Shown here piece after piece: positions 23,916 through 33,690 of a stretch of 64,000 nt of DNA (positions are counted from its first letter, which is position 1; each line of letters begins with the position of its first letter). This DNA is from Gautieria morchelliformis (lineage: Eukaryota > Basidiomycota > Agaricomycetes > Gomphales > Gomphaceae), in assembly GCA_015179125.1 (NCBI GenBank), contig WHVA01000480.1, positions 1-64,000 of the forward strand, given 5' to 3'. The position numbers were made by a program, and so were the translations under genes. The notes under the pieces are model-generated. The model ran no database searches. It was not told where the DNA came from and saw only the letters and a program-made list of their open reading frames with translations.

Positions 23916-24545
23916 TGTACATGTATCAGTATTGGGTTCTCGTTGTAGTCCTGTTTTGAGATAGCGTAACGTTAACTTAACGGGACAGCTATACTCACTG
24001 TTGCCGACAGCAGTATGCAAGAATGATTGCACTCAACTTGCCGATCCGTTGTTAGATTAGCTTAGCAATCCGCGGTACATTGCTCAAAATCCTAGACTTT
24101 TTGTTTAAACCATCAATTCTCAACGGCGGACTTGTAAAGCGCTTCCCTGTCATCGGTTAGCACTCGGCTCGACGTTTAGAACATGGAATTTAGGAATTGA
24201 GCTCTACGGAAAGTCACTTCCGGTTACCCCTGCGAGGGCCTTCGCGAGCAGCCGCTGGCGAGCCACGCGCCTCAGTGTCAGGCACGCACTGGAGGTTTGC
24301 ACATATGTACTGACATACATGTGGGCGAATTAATGTCTTCTCAGCTCCGACCTATCATCCATGTTTACGTGAAGACATGTGCCCTCGTGGATCTAGCTAT
24401 CGAGTCATTCCGTTATCCAGACCTTCTCGATATTTGTTCAATACCATTTTGGAACACGCCTCACGAATCACACATGCCGTCCACCCAAGTTGTTGAGTAC
24501 TCTTTTCGCATATTTGTAATTGGAACCCGTGATTGAATTTAAGTG
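23916..24545. other. Intergenic stretch after SPT5
   Basis: It presumably holds the SPT5 3' UTR and terminator. No poly(A) signal stands out and no gene was recognised. Confidence 0.4.
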
Positions 24546-24560
24546 ACGTGGCCACGCCGT

Positions 24561-24575
24561 CCAATGGCTATAAAA
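24561..24575 (+). promoter_or_regulatory. CCAAT and TATA boxes of protease remnant 2
   Basis: CCAAT at 24,561-24,565 and TATAAAA at 24,569-24,575 lie 39 bp before an ATG at 24,614 that opens MASLGNLPGGSPQGYG. The arrangement looks like the core promoter of the decayed protease gene that follows. Confidence 0.45.
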
Positions 24576-24635
24576 CGCAAGGCTTTCCTAAGTGTTCGTC
24601 GCCCTATCTTTCTATGGCTTCGCTTGGCAACTTGC

Positions 24636-24690
24636 CAGGGGGTTCACCTCAAGGATATGGTTCAATCATATCCTTGAGGTGAGCCCCCTG
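24636..24690. repeat. Inverted repeat 1 (24-bp arms)
   Basis: Arms 24,636-24,659 and 24,667-24,690 pair over 24 bp with one mismatch around a 7-base loop. It lies ten or so codons after the protease start codon; the right arm duplicates the PGGSPQGY-coding sequence in reverse and ends the frame. Confidence 0.85.
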
Positions 24691-25495
24691 ATTTTGTCGA
24701 CCACTACAGCTCGGTACGTCGAATTGTACTACCACACGATTCCAGGTACCTTCAGCGGTATATACCTTTGATTGGTACAGTACATACGGGATATCCTCAG
24801 GTGGGGATTCACTATTTCTGGATCCAGCCAGATGTGCGGCACTTTATTTCGCGATTGGAAGTTCACACAAGCCTCAACAAACTCCTCCACCGAAACTACA
24901 TCAACACTCCATACTACACCTTCTATCACCCTCCATCGAGATTCCAACACCCTCCACTGGTGGATGCTGTCCGTATGGAAATGGCCCCTTCGTACGATCC
25001 GCGGCATTCACTATTAGCGAAGATCGTACACCGAAAACTTGTAGTCTTGTAACTACGAATTGTCAGTGTACAATCTTGGTTCAAGTCAGTCTTTCTGTGT
25101 CATCATATGTCCCTCAGTACCCTAACTATGACTAGCCGGCGAATACACCGTCACGGTGGTGAGCTACTTCCGATGTCTAATCACACCCTGTATGCCTGGC
25201 GGTCCGGATGAACAGTTGTTCAAAGTCCAGCTCGATACCGGTCATGTGGGGTTGATTGTGAGCTGATCCAGGATCGTCTTCGCGGTGTGTTTCTCGTGTG
25301 TTTCGCCGTAGCAGTTGATTTGACCAATTTGATTATATGTAAATCAGCTGGGTTTTTGGAGCTGGGTGCAACATTTTTGGAGCCTCAGACCGTAGGAGTA
25401 AGCGGCGCTTACCCCTACATGCTGTGTATTAGGTGAGTCTCGTGACCTTGAACGACACTGCATGAACATGTGTTGTTCAAGAGGGATCTGTTACA

Positions 25496-25556
25496 GGGAA
25501 ACTCAACGTATCAGTGTATACAGGGGCCCTGTATACACTGACACTGCGAGTTTCCC
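25496..25556. repeat. Inverted repeat 2 (30-bp arms)
   Basis: Arms 25,496-25,525 and 25,527-25,556 are separated by a single G and match except for a six-base middle part with four mismatches. The left arm overlaps the flap coding sequence (GSVTGKL). Confidence 0.85.
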
Positions 25557-26210
25557 AACCCGCACTAGTTCTAAATTGAGTCTAGAGGTGATATTCGGCG
25601 TCGCTGAGAAAATCAATTACCATCTTGCTCTGAAGAGCGAGCCGTATCGATGGCATTCTCGGCTTAGGTTTCGAACCGTAAGTTTGACCCGCTCTCTGGG
25701 TTTTACTCGGAATCAAATTCCAGTTTTCCAGTCCGGCGGAAGGGACATTTAATATTAAGGACCCCAATGTAAGATCTTTGCTGTTGGTGGTCACTTGATT
25801 GTCATATCACTGACCATATATACTTGACCCTATATATATAGAGCCTTAGTACCGCTCTGCGATCCCAAGACAGGACAATGGTTCGTCATTGTAGATAAGT
25901 CATTACTCCCATCTTAATCTTTCATCAGAACTACCTCTTTTGCATCGGCATCACCAGAAGAGGGTGAGATTACTATGCTAATCCGGCTTGGATCTAATAA
26001 TCCCATAGGCGAAGTTTCTTGTCCCTGGATTGTATCCCTCCCCAGACGCCTAAGCCTAGATTTTGGATCCCAGGCCTTTCCGGCAAGGGAATATGGATAG
26101 TCTATGCTATGGTTTTGGATGGGACTTTCTCCGTTTGATAGCGACTTTGAGAAAAGAATGTTGGAAGCTCCTATTGAAGTTCTTCTTGATACAGGTGTGT
26201 TGCGACGACA

Positions 26211-26255
26211 GTGTCAGAGATCAATCATACTATCGGTATGATTGAGCTCTGACAC
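26211..26255. repeat. Inverted repeat 3 (20-bp arms)
   Basis: Arms 26,211-26,230 and 26,236-26,255 pair with one mismatch around a TATCG loop. It directly follows the VLLDTG-coding sequence. Confidence 0.85.
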
Positions 26256-26256
26256 A

Positions 26257-26327
26257 GTTTTGCGGGAAGTAACAGTGTGTTGTACCTGAACACTTAAGGG
26301 ACAACATACTGTTACTTCCCGCAAAAC
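26257..26327. repeat. Inverted repeat 4 (27-bp arms)
   Basis: Arms 26,257-26,283 and 26,301-26,327 pair with one mismatch around a 17-base loop. It starts two bases after inverted repeat 3, so two hairpins stand back to back. Confidence 0.85.
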
Positions 26328-26687
26328 ATTGTGGAATCCACCTATCAAAAAATCGGAGGAAGAAGGGGCTAGGGGGTTCAGTTGCATAGTCAGCGGGCGG
26401 GTCGCACCAGCAGGGAAAGCGTTAGGGCGCTAAAATGGTAGATCGCTAGGCATGACTGTATGTGCCACCTACAACGGATATGGATAAACCTGAGTGGCTC
26501 ATGGATTTTCTGGCCAGGAGGCAATCTATAGCCCATTGTTAGAAGCTACCGTATCTCCTGATGCTTGGATCCATAGCCGGCTGAAATCACAGGATGACGA
26601 TCCTAGTACTTGCTCGATTTTGGGAGTAGTAAGTGTTCTGTATCGTTTAATACGTCCACAAGTGACAAGATGTGATTCTATACTTTC

Positions 26688-26738
26688 TAAGCGTAGTAGT
26701 GCTCAAAGAAAGTCTTTCTTTGAGCACTATTACGCTTA
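26688..26738. repeat. Inverted repeat 5 (25-bp arms)
   Basis: Arms 26,688-26,712 and 26,714-26,738 pair with one mismatch around a single T. The surrounding frame (26,494-26,787) has no known domain. Confidence 0.85.
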
Positions 26739-26789
26739 CTTCAATGCTGATCCCAATGACCCTAAGGTGGCTTTAGAACTGCGATAGGC

Positions 26790-28040
26790 AAGGTTAAACA
26801 ACGGAGTTTTTGAATGGCAATATGGTCTATTTTATGCACCATACCCCCTTTCAGCTTGCTTCGGAGCTCTGTGGATAACAATATCATTAGAATAATGCTG
26901 CGACACAGCCCCGGATAGTGATAATCTGTGTTTGCTTCAGCTGGAATGTAGTACGAAACTTACAATTCATGAATTCATGCATTGGAGTTCCAGATTGATA
27001 ATTAATGCTTTGGCTCCTGCGAGTAGGTTCTTTCATTCCGGTGGCTATATTAGTACTGCTCTCCTCTTGCAGCCTGGCCAAGGATCCAGATGACCGAGTT
27101 TTGGATATATACAGTACGCATAGGAGTCTTCTAGAAAAACCTGATGCTCAGTTGTTAAGATCCCATTTGCTCTCTAGCCAAGCATCGCCGTACTGTGTGC
27201 TTGCACATGCTTTCTGTGCAGCGTCACGGCAGTACAAGCAGTTTGATGAAGCGATGACATTCCAAAAGGGATAATCTCATAGATCCATTTGAGAGCCTGC
27301 GGGGGAAAGGTCTCCGCATCAAGTAGAAGCTCATGCATGGCTTCATTCGATGAGACATTTGCCTCTTGTCCTGCGGTTCTCTCCAAATCTGTTCACATGC
27401 GTAAGGATCTGCACACGTTCAGCTCAGTCCCCACCAATAACCATATCTATCTGTTTCTTGTTTGCGATGAGAAGCAGCTCGGCACCTGTGTATTTGAGCA
27501 GTGTTGTTGGGCCTGCAGGCATGAACTTCTTTGTTGCTACACCTTCTCCAAATGTTTCATGCTTCCCTTCAGGCGGATAAGACACCCCTTTCTTGGGATT
27601 GAGTCCTGCTTGAGGTGCGGACAGGGCATCAGGGTTCTTAACTTGAAGAATAAGAGTTGATGAAAGCGGAATCCCCAGCTCACTAGACTAGACCTCGCCA
27701 GGGGATGAGGGATAAGTGAGGTGATAGGCGAGATTCTGATTGCATTTTGATGGGGAGAGCGTTTCGTCCGTTGGACTGTATATATACACACCTCGACCTG
27801 CTAAGCGGGCAGGCTGAATGTGATGCTCACCTGTAGGTGGAAATAGTATTAAATTCCCAGCTGAACGTGACCATGCATACCTCTTGTGTTCGTCTGATAA
27901 ACCTATTCTTCCAATCAACTCTTGAAGGATTCCAAATCATCACCAACATTGAGTACAGTGCCAAAGAAAACCTCATGCCACCACAGCTATATGCTGCGGA
28001 TTGACCTGACAATGGCCAGGGACGATCTCTTCAAGGGAGT
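26790..28040. other. Unassigned stretch with coding-like minus-strand segment
   Basis: On the minus strand between about 27,650 and 27,440 a frame without start codon reads KNPDALSAPQAGLNPKKG, then M-P-A-G-P-T-T-L-L-K-Y-T-G-A-E-L-L-L, with a coding-like composition. The family is not recognised. Other frames are short. It adjoins a Ty3 fragment and may belong to the same element. Confidence 0.3.
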
Positions 28041-28049
28041 CTCCCAATT

Positions 28050-28905
28050 CACTCAGCAGGCTCATTGGAACTGATGACAGCACACCATGCTATCATAGAG
28101 CACCATGTGGTACAGGCATTTGATGATTCATACCAGAAAATCAAGGTGAACTTGGAGTCTTGATCTGAGACAATGGAGTCTGGGACTCCATGAAGTCTGA
28201 CGATTTCCTTGAGAAATAGCCAGGCTACTCCCTTGGATGTCATGCTCGTCATTGTTGGGACAAGGTGGACATGCAATGTGAGTTGGTCTATGATTACCAT
28301 CAGGTAATCGCAATCATTTGACTTGGGCAATGGGCACATGAAGTCAATACTGATTGACTGCCATGGCCTGTTGGGGGCTGTGTAGTAGGCCTTGGGGTCA
28401 CTGGGTGCCAGTCTTGTTCTTCTGGCAACTTGTGTAAGAGGTGCAGAATGCCTCAATGTTGGGCCCATGCCTTACCACCAGTATGACCTTCGAATATAAT
28501 TTGAAGTTTTCATGTGGCCATAATGCCCGACTATGTGGTGTGTGTGATTGATTATGATTTTGATAAGCCTCCTTCCTCTTTGAAAAACATTCCAGGGGAC
28601 AGAAATGATGTCTCTCTTGAGCTGATTCTTTGTCCAAATCAGCCCATCCCAGATGCTGAATCTTGGGTAGGCACCTGGGTGCACCATGACCTTAGAGAAC
28701 ATGGTGTCCTCATGGTACATGTTGGGTAGGACCTTTGGCAGGTCCATGTTCTCCTCAATGTGCATGTGCAGTGGTGTGCCATCATTGCAAGTGGCAATGA
28801 CCCGGACTTCATTGTTGTCATCTAGGGTGACATCCAATCCAGGCTCCTTTGAGGAGACTTCATTTAATGCAGTGGACTCTAGGGTCCATGCCTCTGTCCT
28901 TTCTG
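28050..28905 (-). mobile_element. Ty3-type pol fragment (RNase H end to integrase), broken
   Basis: Matches the integrase region of the larger Ty3 element at 32,384-34,000 but is clearly diverged. Visible are the linker segment DGLIWTKNQLKRD, the zinc-binding HHCC area, and the start of the integrase core (SIDFMCPLPKSNDCDYL). It has several breaks, no LTR of its own, and ends 30 bp before an LTR-A copy. Confidence 0.8.
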
Positions 28906-28934
28906 TGAGGTGAGTGGATCACCTCGTGGCTGCT

Positions 28935-30049
28935 TGTCAAGATTGGTTTTGAGGCAGTCATATCGTGTATTAGTGAACACAGTGAATGCCCGAATAACTT
29001 GTGCGAATAAGTGTGCTGTCCAGTGAATAAGATGAACCAATAAATGTTCAGAAGATAAGAGGGCTACCCGAATGGGGCTCACCCTATCTACAGTTGTAGC
29101 AAAATAGCCCGTGGCACTTGACGATGTAATGTGCAAGGTATCGCGGAAAGGTTGTTTAAGTAGCAACAATCCTTTCACCGGCGAAGGCGCTCCTTCGGAG
29201 CCCTTTGCCGACAGCACAGATAATAGTTCAAAGGCTAAGGTAACAAGGTGAAGTATGAAAACTCACCAGTGGTGCTTAAGTCTTAGAGGACTCAAGACGA
29301 TGGTCACAGTGAGATCAAGTTTTGCACAAGATGGACGTATGATAATTGAACTGGAGGATATACATGTGAATGTAAACTACTTATATTGAATGCTCATATG
29401 ATATCAGCGAATAGGAAAGAGGCTGTTATGAGTCAGGGTCAGGGCTGCGCACCGTGCCGTAAACCCACGGCTGTACGGCCATGGCACCCGTACCGTCAAG
29501 GGTCCAAGGGTCTGTGTCCTGTGCTGGCAGCATAGTATATGGTACGGGTTGATGCCATATGCTACCGTACAAATACGGCCGTGTATGGCAATATACGGCA
29601 TGCATCGGTAAACACCGAAAACCTGTTAGCTGAGCCCAAAAAGGCATCGCCTGACAGGCGCTACTGCTGGCACATACACCGTGCCTGCCTAAATAGTCTG
29701 CATAGGATGACATAAAGTGTAGCTACCTGTGTAGGTCGCATAGGCCCAACATACTAATGCCATGCAATGTCATATCTACACGGTCGGTCAGTAACTGACC
29801 CTCCAATAGCTTGACTGTATAAATATTGCTGTCAACTGTAATACGGATGGTACGGTACCCGTACCTCAGGTCAGAGGGGAGAGGTACTGAAAGTATGGAC
29901 GGTATACGGCCTGCCGTACAACTCACCGTACATTGTATGGCTGTATCCGTAATATGGACGGTGCGCAGCCCTAGTCAGGGTTGGGTAGGGTGCGCAGTTA
30001 GGATACAGAATAGATGAAACATGTATACAATAGAAAGAGGGAGGAGTGC
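28935..30049. mobile_element. LTR-A copy 3, left part (contains a hAT MITE)
   Basis: It begins TGTCAAGATTGG at 28,935 and follows the LTR-A consensus to about 30,049, where the Ty3 element's LTR starts. A hAT MITE (29,440-29,973) is inserted within it. A matching right-hand part of LTR-A lies at 36,089-36,284, beyond the Ty3 element, so that element probably landed in this LTR; the middle ~180 bp are missing. Confidence 0.7.
29440..29973. mobile_element. hAT-type MITE
   Basis: 534 bp with imperfect terminal inverted repeats CAGGGCTGCGCACCGT (left) and TAGGGCTGCGCACCGT (right, reversed). It is flanked by the 8-bp direct repeat GTCAGGGT (29,432-29,439 and 29,974-29,981). Eight-base duplications and YAGGG ends are diagnostic of hAT elements. 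It has no transposase frame. Its core (CCGAAAACCTG, GAGCCCAAAAA, GCATAGG parts) is shared with repeats at 38,730-39,050 and 42,290-42,640. Confidence 0.85.
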
Positions 30050-30269
30050 TGTAAAAGATAAGGTGTCGATCTTAGAACCTTGTATCACAAGGGCACTACA
30101 GAACTTGACCAATGAGTGGTATTCTGAATGCTACGTAGTGACAGGTAAGAGTAAGATGTGATGGGGGCCGCTGGCCGGTTCCCACGCATAAACTACACAG
30201 TGGGTCCCTAAGGGGCCCACTGGGATTATGTAATAACTATTGTACATGTAGATACACAGGTTATTTACA
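30050..30269 (-). repeat. 3' LTR of the chromodomain Ty3 element
   Basis: 220 bp, TGTAAA...TTTACA on the plus strand. It pairs with the LTR at 1,706-1,920. The purine tract (pyrimidine-rich on the plus strand, 30,270-30,285) adjoins it. Confidence 0.8.
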
Positions 30270-30302
30270 TCCTCCCCCTCTATAGACAACTATAGGGGTC
30301 AA

Positions 30303-32393
30303 CTACGACTCATAGAGGTCATCCATAAGGGAGTCCTCTAGAGTGGCCGATACGATGATGTCGTCGTCGTACGGGGCCGGTGGAGCACGTGACTCCTCCG
30401 GGGGCACCTCTGCGTCATCGGCGGTGATTGGGTGAGGCTGGTTGGCCTCACCACTAGCGGCGGTATCCGCTTGGGTGATGAGGCCAGTGTCCTCGCGGAG
30501 CATGGCCTCAACGGCTGGGGCCTCAGTCTGAGGAGGGGGCCAGAAGCACGCCAGCTCTTGGTCGAGCTGAGCGTGAGTGAGGGGTCGGGGCACCGCGGCC
30601 CTCACATGGCTGGTCTCGAGGACCTTTTGTTGGCCCTCACGGGCGGCGGGACTGAATGCCGCACCGGTGATGCTGCGTTGAACAAAGTGTTCAATGCGTG
30701 CCACTCGCTCACGAGTGACCCCCGCGTAGCGGGCCAACCATCTCGTGATCTTGGCAAGGGGGATGTTGGGGCCGGCTCGGCCCTCCACAGGGAATGGGCC
30801 CGTGATTGAGAGCTGCAGGGTGGTGCTCTGAGGCGTCAGCACTTCCCTGGCATCGACGAGGCTTGACCATTGGTCTGTCGAGCCAAATAGGTCAAGTAGC
30901 CTCGCCCTGAGCGGTGATGCGACCCCTTTGACCCAGGGCGCAAGGGCCTTCAACCACATCCAGACGTCCATGTCGTCTAGGTTGAAGGTGCCATCCGCGT
31001 TGTCGCGGATGGCAGATGGGATTCCTTCAGGGTTATGTATCCAACCCTTCAGGATGGCCGCAATATTGTGCGGGGTAACGCCCGCTATCACGAGACAATC
31101 CCTTTTGGGATTGCGAGCGCGTGGTTCACGCTCGATGCGTTTAAATATGCCGGTCATCTCACGCATACGCGCGAGCTGTGGCGTCTCTTTTGCCCACGCT
31201 AAGAGTTCGACGAAGCGTGGTTCGTCGAGCGGGCAGACGTCGTACCATTGAGTATGACGCTATTGGGCCTTCCCTACTGGTCATGGTAGGAGGCCCGTCT
31301 CGGAGATCGGTGCCCCTCCCCCAGGTAGGGAGGGTGAACTGTCCCCGCTGGTGGAGGCAGGACCATGCCAGGCCCGATGTACTGGGCCTTGACCTGTGCT
31401 ATCCACCGTTGTAGGGCGGGGTCGTTGACAGTGTGCAACGATGACACCGCTAGGTAAGTGCTAATCGTGCTTTCCCTTGCAATGGCTAGCCCATTGATGG
31501 TGTTGGGGGTGCCACGCAATTTCTTGCGCTTTTTCTTTGGCTGCTCTGCCAGCTGCTGTGCCCTTTCCGGGTCATACGTCTTCCAGATGGACGAGTCTGA
31601 CTCCCATCCTTCTGGGACGCCGTACGCAGAGTCGGAAGGCATGCTATGCCCTTCCATCGTTGTCGTTGTCGGGGTTGGTGCCGACAATTGGGATGCTAGT
31701 CCCAAATAGGCCCGCCGGCAGAGGCACCGTCGCGCGAAGTGATGATGGCCCGGCCACTGGGTCCGTGGCTGGGTCATGTCGCGGCCTTTTTGAGGCAACA
31801 TGGGCCAGGGTAACCTGGAGCTGGGCTGTGCTCAGCTGTTGCTCCAGTTCCTTGATCTTGGTGTGCTCGGTTGCGAGCGCGTAGTCGCGGTCTTCGACCG
31901 CGTGTTCCAACTCCTTGACCTCTTTCTTAAGGTCATGGATGTCCCGGAGGGGCTCTTCTCGTGCGTCACGTGCGATGCCCCTTGGGAGCCATCCCCAGGC
32001 TGCATCGACAGCGTCGCCGATGTCTTCGTCCCGCAATTTGACCTTGCGGGTGCCTGTTGCAGCCCTTAGGTGTGCGGTGTAGTCCGCGCACGTTGCGCAA
32101 TCGTCTGGGTGGACGATGGCGAGGGCGTCCTCCCATCCCACGATCATCCAGTGCTCCTTGTCTACTGGAGCACGGAGAATATCTGCGGCCCCCTGTCTCG
32201 GGGCCGTTGCTTGCGTTGTGGACGTTGATGGATCAACATCCATCCCATCTTTGGGGGGCATCATCTTCGTGGGGATGATGGTGGTTAGCTTCCAAGAAGC
32301 GATGCGCCCTCGGAAAGATCCGAGGTGAAAATTTAACCGCGCCGTGGCTGGCGCGTCACTTGGTCTGCACGTGACAGACGCATCTAGTGGCAT
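30303..32393 (-). mobile_element. Extra coding region between integrase and 3' LTR, function unknown
   Basis: Starts at MPLDASVTCRPSD, overlapping the integrase end by about 10 bp, and runs almost to the purine tract. Parts in order are an N-terminal segment with HWMIVGWEDALAIV, a coiled coil (DLKKEVKELEHAVEDRD), a low-complexity segment, basic KKKRKKLRG, a conserved block MDVWMWLKALAPWVKG, and an acidic tail. It sits where env-like genes sit in some LTR elements, but no signal peptide or membrane segment is seen. It carries a few breaks in this copy. Two other copies in the window keep the same block order, suggesting it was once under selection. Confidence 0.65.
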
Positions 32394-33690
32394 CTGGGGA
32401 GGTCGCGTGGCTTGCTCCCCTCCCTAAGCTCTAGATAGCTATCTAGGGCTTCAAGGTCCTTGCAGGATGACATGGGTTCCCATGTCACGTCGCCTAGGGT
32501 CCAACGGACCTGGAACTCCAGGTCCGTCGAGTTTATCCATCGATGTGTGATAATCTCGTCGACGAGCCACTCCTCGTCGTCATTCACTCCGAAGTCATAA
32601 AATGACTTGGCCTCACGACGGGGGAACAATTCGTCGTTGTTGGCCTTGTAGCGCCATACGAGGTTTGAATGGAAGACTGGTGAAATGCGATGGCTTTTCA
32701 GCTCGTCTGGAAGATCAAGGGTCACCGTCGAGGCGTTGTTATGAGCCTTGATGACGCGGTACGGTCCGATGTACCGGGGGACTAGTTTTCTGGCTGTTCC
32801 TTTCGGGAGAGTTAGGTTTTGTGTCGAAAGGTAGACGCGGTCGTTGGCCACGTACCTGTCGCTTGCCATACATTTCTTATTTGCATGAAACGTTTGCATC
32901 ACTCGATGCTCTATGATTGCATCATGTGCCGCCATCAGGTTCCATTTTGCCTGATGTGCGAACCGGGCTACCCCCTTGAACGGGGTGTCCACGGCCATGG
33001 GGAGGTCTATCCTCGGCATATAGCCGTGGTTCAGCTCGAAAGGTGCGAACCCTGTGGTTGCGCTGATGTTGCTGTTGAGGGCAACCTCAACCATTGAGCA
33101 TTTCAATGCCCAATCCTTCTGGTCGTCTCTGATGACCGTGCGCAATATCTGGCCGATAGAGCGGTTTGCCCGCTCGGTGGCTCCATCCATTTGGGGATGG
33201 AAGGCAGTTGACATGAGGAGCTTAGTCCCCATGAGTCGCTGTAGTTCATGCCAGAAGATCGACGTGAACTTCGAGTCTCTGTCCAAGGCGATGGAGTCAG
33301 GAACTCCGTGGAGTCGAACGACCTCCTTCAGAAACAGCCAGGCTACTCCCTTGGCTGACACGCTCGTCGTGGTTGGTACGAGGTGTACGAGCGACGTTAG
33401 TCGGTCGATGACTACCATCAGGTAGTCACAGTCATTGGATTTGGGCAGGGGCCCCATGAAGTCGATGCCAATCGACTGCCACGGCCTATCTGGAATGGGT
33501 AGGCTGTGTAGTAGGCCTTTGGGCTGTTGTGGTCCGGTTTTCGTCATCTGACACCTTGCGCACGATGTGCAGAACGCTTCTATGTCTGGGCTCATGCCTG
33601 GCCACCAATATGTCTTCGAACATAGTTCGAAGTCTTCAGATGGCCGTAGTGGCCGACCATCTGATGTGCGCAATCGATGATGATTTCAAT
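32384..33690 (-). mobile_element. Integrase with chromodomain (part of the Ty3 element)
   Basis: The core motif begins SIGIDFMGPLPKSNDCDYL, and the acidic residues of the DDE triad lie around YLMVVIDRLTS and the HPQMDGATER segment. The C-terminus has WLVDEIITHRW and VTWEPMSSCKDLEALDSYLE, a chromodomain that in this group guides insertion to modified chromatin. Confidence 0.9.

Larger units (their letters stand above)
24614..26200 (+). pseudogene. A1 (pepsin-like) aspartic protease remnant 2, full of hairpins
   Basis: Pieces in order on the plus strand are a start MASLGNLPGG (24,614), YIRDILRWGFTIS (near 24,785; close to protease remnant 1), and FKVQLDTGH with the catalytic DTG at 25,234-25,242. 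Next are the flap-like GSVTGKL (25,484), FGVAEKI and DGILGLGF (25,649-25,672). A GT-AG intron at 25,678-25,723 is followed by FSSPAEGTFNIKDPN. EEGEIT and VLLDTG (about 26,180) may mark the second lobe. Frame changes and stops separate the pieces. Several breaks coincide with local inverted duplications. Secreted or vacuolar proteolysis is the family role; this copy is dead. Confidence 0.6.

Noticed and set aside
25496-26738. Hairpins as introner-like introns (several can be read as GT...AG)
   Set aside because: Possible splice sites are weak, the five hairpins are unrelated in sequence, and splicing them out does not restore an aspartic protease frame.
30303-32393. Envelope protein in the env position of the Ty3 element
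   Set aside because: No signal peptide, membrane segment or cysteine pattern; coiled-coil and basic parts suggest a different role.
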